Source: Nitrospinaceae bacterium | Lineage (GTDB): Bacteria > Nitrospinota > Nitrospinia > Nitrospinales > VA-1 | Direction: 5' to 3' | NCBI GenBank assembly: GCA_029937655.1 | Contig: JAPYPK010000045.1 | Location: 1 to 11,474 of the forward strand | Length of the DNA stretch: 11,474 bases | Part shown: piece by piece, positions 1 through 5,502 of the stretch | Numbering within the stretch: the stretch's first letter is position 1 | How the letters are laid out: every line of letters starts with the position of its first letter | The notes under the pieces: model-generated | What the model was told of the DNA's origin: nothing | What the model saw: the letters and a program-made list of their open reading frames with translations, nothing else | Database searches by the model: none | Translations under genes and position numbers: made by a program

Positions 1-53
1 GTATCAACGCAATGCTCGCAAGTAATTCCATCAACATTCAGTATTTTAGTCAT
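1..53 (-). CDS. HMA-domain (heavy-metal-associated) protein, N-terminal fragment
   Basis: Reading the minus strand from an ATG at 53-51 gives MTKILNVDGITCEHCVD, after which the frame leaves the window. The short beta strand followed by GITCxxC matches the start of the ferredoxin-like HMA fold, in which the two cysteines bind Cu(I) or a similar soft metal. A purine-rich ribosome site (AAGGGAG on the minus strand, 58-64) lies just upstream and supports this start. The protein could be a stand-alone copper chaperone of the CopZ type or the first domain of a metal-exporting P-type ATPase; the 17 visible residues cannot decide. A palindromic site overlapping a TATAAT box lies 30-50 bases upstream. 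The gene is divergent from the flagellin gene. Confidence 0.7.
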   Translation of the reverse strand, partial: MTKILNVDGITCEHCVD

Positions 54-82
54 GGATCTCCCTTTTAAGTAGTTTGTTGGCG

Positions 83-102
83 TATGGCATTATAATGCGG
101 TA
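83..102 (-). promoter_or_regulatory. Palindromic site overlapping a -10 box upstream of the HMA gene
   Basis: Bases 87-98 form a perfect 12-base palindrome (GCATTATAATGC). It extends with two mismatched pairs per arm to TA at 83-84 and 101-102. It contains TATAAT on both strands; the minus-strand copy (94-89) would place a start site about 30 bases before the HMA start codon. No good -35 box is seen, which fits either a regulated promoter or chance. A dyad over the -10 is the usual place for a repressor or metal-sensor operator. The regulator is unknown. Confidence 0.4.
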
Positions 103-213
103 TCTCATTCTCTATCTAGAATATTAATGCGTGTGATGGTTAATTTTAAGACACTACAGAATAAAGGTTTACCGGTTTAAAGTGAAAAAAATATTTTTTA
201 ACAGGATTAGCGC

Positions 214-240
214 TCAAGTAATGTGAATATTTGCCGTATT
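214..240 (+). promoter_or_regulatory. Possible sigma-28 (FliA) promoter for flagellin
   Basis: TCAAGTAA (214-221), an exact 11-base spacer, then GCCGTATT (233-240) resembles the sigma-28 pattern TAAAGTTT-N11-GCCGATAA. Spacing and the GCCG core fit; about half of the other positions do not. It would give a leader of roughly 120 bases before the TTG start at 367. Flagellin followed by flgM is the classic class of gene controlled by this sigma factor, which is the main reason to report a weak match. Confidence 0.35.
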
Positions 241-366
241 GAACAGTTGCGGGGGAGTATGGAGACTAATCCGCATATTCTCACATTAAATATGTTCTCA
301 ACTTAGGACTATAAAAATAATGTGAACTCAACAACCGTTTTTCTGTTTCATGGAGGAATCAGAACT

Positions 367-1221
367 TTGGCTCTACGAATTTTCAATAATCTTGCTTCAT
401 ATTCTGCCCAACGTTTATTAGGCGAAAACAGTAATAAACTTAGCCAGGTATTTTCTCGGATATCTTCTGGGAAGAGAATTCTAAAAACCTCAGATGACAC
501 TGCCGGCCTGATGACCTCCGAAGCCCTAAAGTCTGATGTTAGGACTTTGAGACAAGGAGTGCGTAACCTGAATGAAGGTATATCTCTCCTCAAAGTAGGA
601 GATGGAGCTATCAACGAAGAAGTTTCTATTCTTATTCGAATGAGAGAATTATCTCAACAAGCCTCAACTGGTACCATTGGCGCAACCGAGCGTCAATCAA
701 CTAATCTTGAGTTTAATGCAATGAGGACTGAGTTGAATAGAATTTCAAAGACCACCGAGTTTAATGGAATTAAATTATTAGATGGCACCTTGTCATCGAA
801 AGCATCAGATCATATATCACTTCAGTTTGGATTGGACTCTAAAGCGGACAACAATATTAATATAAACAGGACTGTTAACCTTACATCACTAACAGCATTA
901 AGTTTAAAATTGAACTCTCTTTCTATTGCAACCCAGGATGGTGCAGTGAAAGCAAATGAACAGATAGATAAAACTATAACTAACTTAAATACAATTAGAG
1001 GACGACTGGGTTCTACGCAAAATATACTTGAAAGGTCTTTAAATAATATACTTACGACTGCAGAAAATTTAACTGCAGCTGGTTCAACAATAAGTGACGC
1101 TGACATGGCATCAGAATTCGCTCACTTAACTAAACAACAGATCTTAGTCCAAACATCTTCTTCAATGGTTGGGCAGGCAAACTTGTTTCCACAGGGTGTA
1201 ATACAACTTCTACCATCATAA
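367..1221 (+). CDS. fliC: Flagellin, short D0/D1-type
   Basis: Structural subunit of the flagellar filament, exported by the flagellar type III apparatus. From a TTG start the protein is 284 residues and opens with the flagellin signature (M)ALRIFNNLASYSAQR. Residues up to about 140 carry the conserved N-terminal D0/D1 helices, with SRISSGKRI, the D(D)TAGL segment and RMRELSQQAS, ending in TTEFNGIKLLDG. The last 90 or so residues are the C-terminal D1/D0 helices (TIRGRLGSTQNILE, ISDADMASE) ending ANLFPQGVIQLLPS. Hardly any variable D2/D3 domain lies between them, so the filament surface would be plain. The TTG is chosen over the GTG at 322 because GGAGG (352-356) sits ten bases before it and the family motif starts exactly there. 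flgM follows after ten bases, suggesting co-transcription. Family assignment is secure; the exact paralogue name is not. Confidence 0.93.
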   Translation: MALRIFNNLASYSAQRLLGENSNKLSQVFSRISSGKRILKTSDDTAGLMTSEALKSDVRTLRQGVRNLNEGISLLKVGDGAINEEVSILIRMRELSQQASTGTIGATERQSTNLEFNAMRTELNRISKTTEFNGIKLLDGTLSSKASDHISLQFGLDSKADNNININRTVNLTSLTALSLKLNSLSIATQDGAVKANEQIDKTITNLNTIRGRLGSTQNILERSLNNILTTAENLTAAGSTISDADMASEFAHLTKQQILVQTSSSMVGQANLFPQGVIQLLPS

Positions 1222-1231
1222 AGGCATAGCA

Positions 1232-1543
1232 ATGAACAAACTAAACATAGTTCTAAAAATAAATGAAATAAATTCTACAAGCCAAAAGTTAACTTCAAAG
1301 TCAGTCAAAAGTGCTGACAGCGGTAGTAGGAATGAAACTAAGGCTGATCGGATTTCGTTGTCCGAAACATACAAAGGAAAATCTTCAAAAAATAAGAAAG
1401 GTATAGTTTCTGATGTTCGATATGACCTAGTGAAAAAATACCGTGAGATTCTAGCTGATGGTTCTTACCAGATAAAATCATCTGAATTGGCAGATAAAAT
1501 TGTTCAGAAAGTAAAAGAAAACAAGAATATGATTCTTTTATGA
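1232..1543 (+). CDS. flgM: FlgM-like anti-sigma-28 factor
   Basis: Small (103 residues), charged and probably partly disordered. FlgM binds the flagellar sigma factor FliA and is secreted through the finished hook-basal body, releasing late gene expression. The visible pattern is a serine/lysine-rich N-terminal half with DRISLSE (residues about 40-46), then the sigma-binding C-terminal half VRYDLVKKYREILADGSYQI followed by ELADKIVQKV. This matches the family's conserved DGxYxx...xxIAxKI block near the C terminus. AAAGG at 1220-1224 is a well-spaced ribosome site overlapping the flagellin stop. The gene lies ten bases after flagellin on the same strand, so inhibitor and filament subunit are probably made from one message. 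It ends four bases from the convergent LRR gene. Confidence 0.82.
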   Translation: MNKLNIVLKINEINSTSQKLTSKSVKSADSGSRNETKADRISLSETYKGKSSKNKKGIVSDVRYDLVKKYREILADGSYQIKSSELADKIVQKVKENKNMILL

Positions 1544-1547
1544 AAAA

Positions 1548-2075
1548 TTAAATTGTTTTAATCTGATTTAAGTTCTTGAAGTTTCCTGCTTCGTTGAATT
1601 TTCCCTCCCAGCGTTTTCCTAATTTATTCAATCTCAAATCAACTTTTTCTATACATTTTAATACTTTTGACTCTGCGAGTATTTTGACTCCCAACCTAGT
1701 AATTCCATTATTTCGCAAATCCAAATTACGTAGTTTACTTAATAAAGGCGATAGGGCTATTGCCTCAACTCCCTCATCGCCAATAAAATTTTTTCGCAGA
1801 TCTAACACCTCAATATCCTTTATCGCTGTATACTGACACAAGTAAATACATTCGATGGCTGATACTTCCATTTTAGGCATTTGTAAAATATGGGGATTTA
1901 CAGATAGTCGATTTTTCACAAACTCTTCAAAAAGAGTGATTTTTCGAAATCCACTTATTTTAAGTTTTTTATCTATAGTTTGGTTAATCTCATCTAAATT
2001 GCCGTTGGTTGTGTAAAATAGATTAAGGATCATCTCTCTATTTAATTCACTTTGATCTAGATTGTTTTCATTCAT
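1548..2075 (-). CDS. Leucine-rich-repeat (ribonuclease-inhibitor-like) protein
   Basis: A 175-residue protein of unknown function. The first 80 residues are a polar, helical region with no signal peptide or membrane segment. From about residue 91 come three leucine-rich repeats with 27-residue spacing: LDLRKNFIGDEGVEAI (91), LDLRNNGITRLGVKIL (118) and VDLRLNKLG (145). The LDLRxNxI..xG pattern and spacing are those of RNI-like LRRs, which form a curved protein-binding surface. The small number of repeats suggests an adaptor-like or partial solenoid. Start ATG at 2075; the ribosome site is weak. It is convergent with flgM and may share a transcript with the membrane protein upstream (2178-2729), though the 102-base gap makes this uncertain. 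Probably cytoplasmic; partner unknown. Confidence 0.72.
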   Translation of the reverse strand: MNENNLDQSELNREMILNLFYTTNGNLDEINQTIDKKLKISGFRKITLFEEFVKNRLSVNPHILQMPKMEVSAIECIYLCQYTAIKDIEVLDLRKNFIGDEGVEAIALSPLLSKLRNLDLRNNGITRLGVKILAESKVLKCIEKVDLRLNKLGKRWEGKFNEAGNFKNLNQIKTI

Positions 2076-2177
2076 AACTGATCACTTGGTTATATCTATG
2101 TGTTTCCTGAAAAAATGTGGAGCGCCCCTGAGAATAGAGCGAAGTCTGTAAAGCCAACTCTGCGAAACTAAAGTTGA

Positions 2178-2729
2178 TTATCCTTTCTTTAGCGAACTTC
2201 CAGAACTACTGTCCCACTTTATAGTGTCAGGGCTTGACACATGTTTTGCCTCAGCAACCCATTGACTAAAGCCAGCATTAATTTTAAGAATTCGAACACA
2301 CGGATTTATACCATGCGACCCAGCAACATGCGAATAGAGGTCTTGCAAATCTTTTAGGAATACACCCTGCTCCGATTTATACCGGTCCTGTGCTTCAGCA
2401 ATATTGGCAAGTGTTGCCTCTGCAAGAGCATTGTAAGCAAAAACATTTTTTTTGAGGTCATTAAAATCGACCATAAACTGTACGTACCCCCACACAGCTA
2501 ATGGCAGGATAGACAGTGATAGTGCTGTGACTTTCCAAGGCTTTTTATCAATGATAATACCAATTATAAACAATCCAAAGCATAAGAATAAGGAATATCG
2601 GGAGACCTCATCAAAATAAGAGAGTGGCTTGATTGAGTCTCCGCAATCACTAGCACCGATTATGCCTGGGAACAAGAAAATAGTTAGAAATAAAATTAGA
2701 GAGTAGTTATAATTTTTTTTAATTAGCAT
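2178..2729 (-). CDS. Three-helix membrane protein with a type IV pilin-like C-terminal domain
   Basis: 183 residues, not assigned to a named family. Hydrophobic segments lie at about 9-26 (signal-peptide-like, ending near GASDCG), 44-61 and 67-86. The third runs directly into a long amphipathic helix with ALAEATLANIAEAQDRYKSE (about 100-120), followed by a soluble domain ending WVAEAKH...IKWDSSSGS. That helix, the EQGVF turn and the WVAEA...W strands resemble the soluble half of type IV pilins and pseudopilins (alpha1-C plus beta sheet). However, the G/FTLIE prepilin peptidase site is absent and two extra membrane segments precede it, so it is unlikely to be a filament subunit in the usual way. 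No ribosome site is evident; ATG 2729 is the only start ahead of the first helix. Function unknown; the pilin resemblance is by eye. Confidence 0.65.
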   Translation of the reverse strand: MLIKKNYNYSLILFLTIFLFPGIIGASDCGDSIKPLSYFDEVSRYSLFLCFGLFIIGIIIDKKPWKVTALSLSILPLAVWGYVQFMVDFNDLKKNVFAYNALAEATLANIAEAQDRYKSEQGVFLKDLQDLYSHVAGSHGINPCVRILKINAGFSQWVAEAKHVSSPDTIKWDSSSGSSLKKG

Positions 2730-2763
2730 ATTAGATTTTTAAATTTTAATAGAATTACAACTC

Positions 2764-2792
2764 TTCACAAATATTATGAGATAAGATAATAT
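2764..2792 (+). promoter_or_regulatory. Possible sigma-70 promoter for the DUF1566 gene
   Basis: TTCACA (2764-2769) is one base from TTGACA, with a 17-base spacer to TAATAT (2787-2792); an overlapping GATAAT lies at 2785-2790. It would start a message about 40 bases before the GTG at 2840. The region is very AT-rich, so chance matches are likely. Confidence 0.3.
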
Positions 2793-2839
2793 AACCGATT
2801 AGTTGGTCGTTATAAATAATTTAATGTTTCGAGGTAGTA

Positions 2840-3280
2840 GTGGAGAATAAAAAATCAGAAAGTCCTAAGAATAGGTTTTTGGATAGCCAAGATGGAACGA
2901 TTACCGATAATGATACAGGATTGCGTTGGTGTCAGAAAGATTCATTTCAAATCTATCAAGACTGGTTGACCTTTCAAGAGGCCATAAGTTGGGTGGATGA
3001 AATCAACAAAAAAGACTTCTTGGGTTTTCATGATTGGCGTATCCCAGAAAAAGATGAAATAGAAAAGTTGTTTCTTGTAGACAATACGATTCTAGGACGT
3101 TCCAACCAGGAACTCCATATTGATCCGGTTTTTGAGCCAGGTGGTGGAAATGGTTCTTGGTGTATGCCATTTGATCAACAAGCGGCATTTTACTTCTCAT
3201 ATTCCAGTGGTATTTCCCAACAGTTTGACCAGGATTTTTCTCAAGGATACTTAAGACCTGTTAGACTTTATCAAGACTAG
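2840..3280 (+). CDS. Lcl/DUF1566 C-terminal-domain protein
   Basis: A 146-residue single-domain protein. It shows the DUF1566 landmarks in order: RFLDSQDGTITDNDTGLRW (residues 12-30), an EAISWVDEIN helix (47-56), FHDWRIPEKDEIEKL (63-76), a central D-P-x-F segment and the closing YLRPVR (137-142). The domain belongs to a C-type-lectin-like group that is usually found on exported or surface proteins, sometimes repeated; its role is generally unknown. Here no signal peptide is seen. An in-frame stop just upstream leaves the GTG at 2840, with GAGG at 2831-2834, as the likely start, so the protein may be cytoplasmic. Its 3' end overlaps the convergent NifU-like gene by 20 bases. Confidence 0.8.
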   Translation: MENKKSESPKNRFLDSQDGTITDNDTGLRWCQKDSFQIYQDWLTFQEAISWVDEINKKDFLGFHDWRIPEKDEIEKLFLVDNTILGRSNQELHIDPVFEPGGGNGSWCMPFDQQAAFYFSYSSGISQQFDQDFSQGYLRPVRLYQD

Positions 3281-3698
3281 TTTGTTTTGACGGATTTTTA
3301 TCACGCTTGATGCATGAAACAATTTTAGGCATTTCCTTAAGGGGAGACATCATTTGATTAATGGTTGTACCACTTTCATCATAACTAATTGAAGCTATTT
3401 GATATCTTTTGTTATCAATTGAAATACCTAGTAATTGTGCGATAGCTGCATGTAAAGCCTCCAATTCCATATGTAAAAGAAACTGATCTTCGTCAGATTC
3501 AAGGCAAAAAAAATCAAGCAGTTTATTGATTTCCAAACGTAATAGTTCTTCCGCAGGCTTTCCTCTACAGTATTCAAGAAATCCAGTACCGCCACCAATT
3601 CCTTTGTTGCAAGAGATTTTAGAAAATGTAAAATCAATCAGGCAGTCATTTTTATCAAGATGTACTGTGATTTCTGCTGTTGTGTCCTTACAAGGCAT
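3261..3698 (-). CDS. NifU/IscU-like scaffold protein, N-terminally short and lacking one cysteine ligand
   Basis: 145 residues. By eye the first 90 residues follow the IscU/NifU N-terminal fold. PCKDTTAEITVHLD (2-15) matches PACGDVMKLQIKVD of IscU, keeping the first cysteine (C3) and the adjacent aspartate (D5). ISCNKGIGGGTGFLEYCRGKPAEELL (28-53) matches the second-cysteine loop and the GK..EE segment. HMELEALHAAIAQL (76-89) matches the last helix, but the usual third cysteine (in LHCSMLAEDA) aligns with leucine 74. IscU also has about 34 more residues before C3; an in-frame stop a few codons upstream rules out a longer start here. Residues 95-145 are a basic tail I do not recognise. The gene starts 23 bases after nadC and probably shares its transcript. 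It may be a pseudo-scaffold, a metal carrier or a regulator; activity cannot be assumed. Confidence 0.62.
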   Translation of the reverse strand: MPCKDTTAEITVHLDKNDCLIDFTFSKISCNKGIGGGTGFLEYCRGKPAEELLRLEINKLLDFFCLESDEDQFLLHMELEALHAAIAQLLGISIDNKRYQIASISYDESGTTINQMMSPLKEMPKIVSCIKRDKNPSKQTSLDKV

Positions 3699-3721
3699 AG
3701 TAAATTCGAATTATATGTTTA

Positions 3722-4576
3722 TTATAGAAAATTCATGCTGATATCGGAAGCCTTTGGTGAATGAGTAAGTGCTCCAATGGAAATATAGTCAATATTTACT
3801 TTAGAAAGCATGCTCAATTGGTCAATCGATATAGAACCTGAAACCTCTGTGCGCGCCCTGCCATCAATTATATGAACTGCTTTTTTTATATTTTCTATGG
3901 ACATGTTATCGAGCATAATAATATCACTCTTAGCTTCAATAGCCTCCCTCACCTCAGCAATCGTAGTAGTTTCAACTTCGATTTGAATAGAATTATTATG
4001 ACTTTCTTTTACTTTGTTTACGGCATGAATAATTCCACCTGAAGCCTTGATGTGGTTATCTTTTATAAGAATTGCATCATACAGTCCAAAACGATGATTC
4101 TTCCCCCCCCCGCATGAAACAGCATATTTTTCAAATGAACGAAGTCCAGGGGTTGTTTTCCGTGTATCCAATATCTGAATTGGGTCGGCTTTTTTAGCGT
4201 ATTGATTTGTTAAAGAAGCGATACCGCTAAGTCGCTGAAGAATATTTAGAGCGACTCTTTCCCCTTCTAAGAGAGCTACCCCATTAGCCTTGATGCCTAA
4301 AATTTTAGTGTTACTCTTTATGTAGTCACCATCACTAAAGCAATCATCTAAAAAACTAGCATCAGGATCTAATTGGGAAAAAACGGATTTAAATATATAC
4401 AATCCACATAAAATAATATTTTCTCGTGTCATAATTTCAGCCACATAAATAGCATCAGATGACACAATTGACCGAGTAGTAATATCGCCTAAACCAATAT
4501 CCTCGTCGAGCCCAATTGTAATGAGATTGTCTATTTGCTCTTTACTAGGCACTTTATTCCCAGGAATTATTTTCAT
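3722..4576 (-). CDS. nadC: Nicotinate-nucleotide pyrophosphorylase (quinolinate phosphoribosyltransferase)
   Basis: Converts quinolinate and PRPP to nicotinate mononucleotide, CO2 and PPi in de novo NAD synthesis; cytoplasmic. At 284 residues it has the family's usual length. The N-terminal domain has LDEDIGLGDITT (23-34). The barrel has LQRLSGIASLT (113-123), TRKTTPGLR (138-146), GGGKNHR (156-162) and LIKDNH (170-175) for substrate and phosphate binding, then IEVETTT, DIIMLDN and, near the end, EVSGSI and DYISIGALTHS. It starts two bases after hemC, so translation is probably coupled. The three glycines of GGGKNHR are encoded by a run of nine G (plus-strand C at 4103-4111), an unusual tract in an AT-rich gene and prone to slippage or sequencing error. 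As given, the frame is intact. Confidence 0.95.
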   Translation of the reverse strand: MKIIPGNKVPSKEQIDNLITIGLDEDIGLGDITTRSIVSSDAIYVAEIMTRENIILCGLYIFKSVFSQLDPDASFLDDCFSDGDYIKSNTKILGIKANGVALLEGERVALNILQRLSGIASLTNQYAKKADPIQILDTRKTTPGLRSFEKYAVSCGGGKNHRFGLYDAILIKDNHIKASGGIIHAVNKVKESHNNSIQIEVETTTIAEVREAIEAKSDIIMLDNMSIENIKKAVHIIDGRARTEVSGSISIDQLSMLSKVNIDYISIGALTHSPKASDISMNFL

Positions 4577-4578
4577 GG

Positions 4579-5502
4579 TTAGATTAATTTTTCCAGGATC
4601 TCATTGGCCCCCATTTTTAAAAGTCTGGACCCAAGTTCTTGACCAATATTAATAGCATCATCAACAGGTCCAGTATTTTCTGACGTATAGATAGTTTCTC
4701 CATCTAGGCTGGCAACTAGTCCCTTAAGTGAAATTAAGTTATTCTCAATTTTAGCATATGCACCGATCGGCACTTGACATCCGCCATCTAACCTACCAAC
4801 CAATGCTCTCTCAGCTGTAACTGCATAATTTGTCTGTTTATGATTTAAAGTCGATATAAAATCATAGGTCTTGGTATCATCAAGACGAGTTTCTATCCCC
4901 AGGGCACCCTGCCCCATCGCCGGCAACAAAATTTCTTCGGATATCTCTTCAGTTATATGACTAGTCCAACCTAATCTATTTAGCCCCGCTGATGCTAATA
5001 TGATTGCGTCATAATTGCCTGTTTTTACTTTTCTAAGCCTAGTATCTACGTTACCTCTAAGAGGATGTATTTTAAAGTCGACTCTATATTTTAACAACTG
5101 TGATGATCGCCGTAGACTACTCGTTCCAATAGTTGCCCCCTGTGGAAGATTAACTAATCTCTCACCATTTTTTGAAATCAACGCATCCAACGGGGATTCA
5201 CGTTTAGTAATAACCGAAACCACTAACTCTGCTGGAAGCTCCATGGGAACATCCTTCATACTGTGAACTGCAAGATCAACTTCTTTAGCCAACAGTGCTT
5301 CTTCAATTTCTTTAACGAATAAACCCTTTCCTCCTATTTTTGCCAGTGGAACATCCTGAATTTTATCTCCGCTAGTTGTAATAACACGGATATTAATATC
5401 TACATTAGAGTGTAAACGTTCTAATTCGGCTTTAACCCAGTTTGCTTGCCAGAGTGCTAATTGACTTCCTCTGCTTCCTATAACAATTTTGTGAACTTTC
5501 AT
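4579..5502 (-). CDS. hemC: Porphobilinogen deaminase (hydroxymethylbilane synthase)
   Basis: Joins four porphobilinogen units into the linear tetrapyrrole hydroxymethylbilane, the second tetrapyrrole step encoded in this run after HemA; cytoplasmic. 307 residues, full length. It carries GSRGSQLALWQA (9-20), HSMKDVP (80-86) with catalytic D84, the SSLRRSSQLL segment, LRGNVDTRL, LASAGLNRLG and MGQGALGIE. DGGCQVPIGA places the dipyrromethane-cofactor cysteine at residue 242, the same number as in Escherichia coli. The start codon directly abuts the hemA stop codon with no spacer, implying coupled translation, and nadC follows after two bases. Assignment is secure. Confidence 0.96.
   Translation of the reverse strand: MKVHKIVIGSRGSQLALWQANWVKAELERLHSNVDINIRVITTSGDKIQDVPLAKIGGKGLFVKEIEEALLAKEVDLAVHSMKDVPMELPAELVVSVITKRESPLDALISKNGERLVNLPQGATIGTSSLRRSSQLLKYRVDFKIHPLRGNVDTRLRKVKTGNYDAIILASAGLNRLGWTSHITEEISEEILLPAMGQGALGIETRLDDTKTYDFISTLNHKQTNYAVTAERALVGRLDGGCQVPIGAYAKIENNLISLKGLVASLDGETIYTSENTGPVDDAINIGQELGSRLLKMGANEILEKLI

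Larger units (their letters stand above)
54..366. other. Divergent intergenic region between the HMA gene and flagellin
   Basis: These 313 bases hold no convincing gene. They contain the palindromic -10 site at 83-102, a weak sigma-28-like promoter at 214-240, three copies of TAATGTGA (219-226, 318-325, and inverted at 281-288), and the flagellin ribosome site GGAGG at 352-356. The remainder is AT-rich sequence without recognisable structure. Confidence 0.6.

Noticed and set aside
86..98. Possible sigma-54 promoter (GG...GC) before the flagellin gene
   Set aside because: The GG and GC elements are separated by nine bases instead of ten, and the surrounding bases are part of a palindrome.
178..204. 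TAAAGTGA as a sigma-28 -35 element
   Set aside because: It is a good -35 match, but the sequence 11 bases downstream has nothing like GCCGATAA.
322..366. GTG start 15 codons upstream of the flagellin motif
   Set aside because: The extra residues do not resemble any flagellin N terminus, no ribosome site precedes the GTG, and GGAGG at 352-356 serves the TTG at 367.
348..614. Open frame opposite the flagellin gene
   Set aside because: It lies fully antisense to conserved flagellin sequence, has no recognisable domain and no ribosome site.
2076..2177. Possible RNA gene or terminator in the gap between the LRR and pilin-like genes
   Set aside because: A GC-richer patch (GAGCGCCCC) stands out, but no stable hairpin, T-tract or tRNA-like arms could be drawn.
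5015..5266. Open frame opposite hemC
   Set aside because: Antisense to conserved HemC motifs, low-complexity translation, no ribosome site; a shadow of the real gene.
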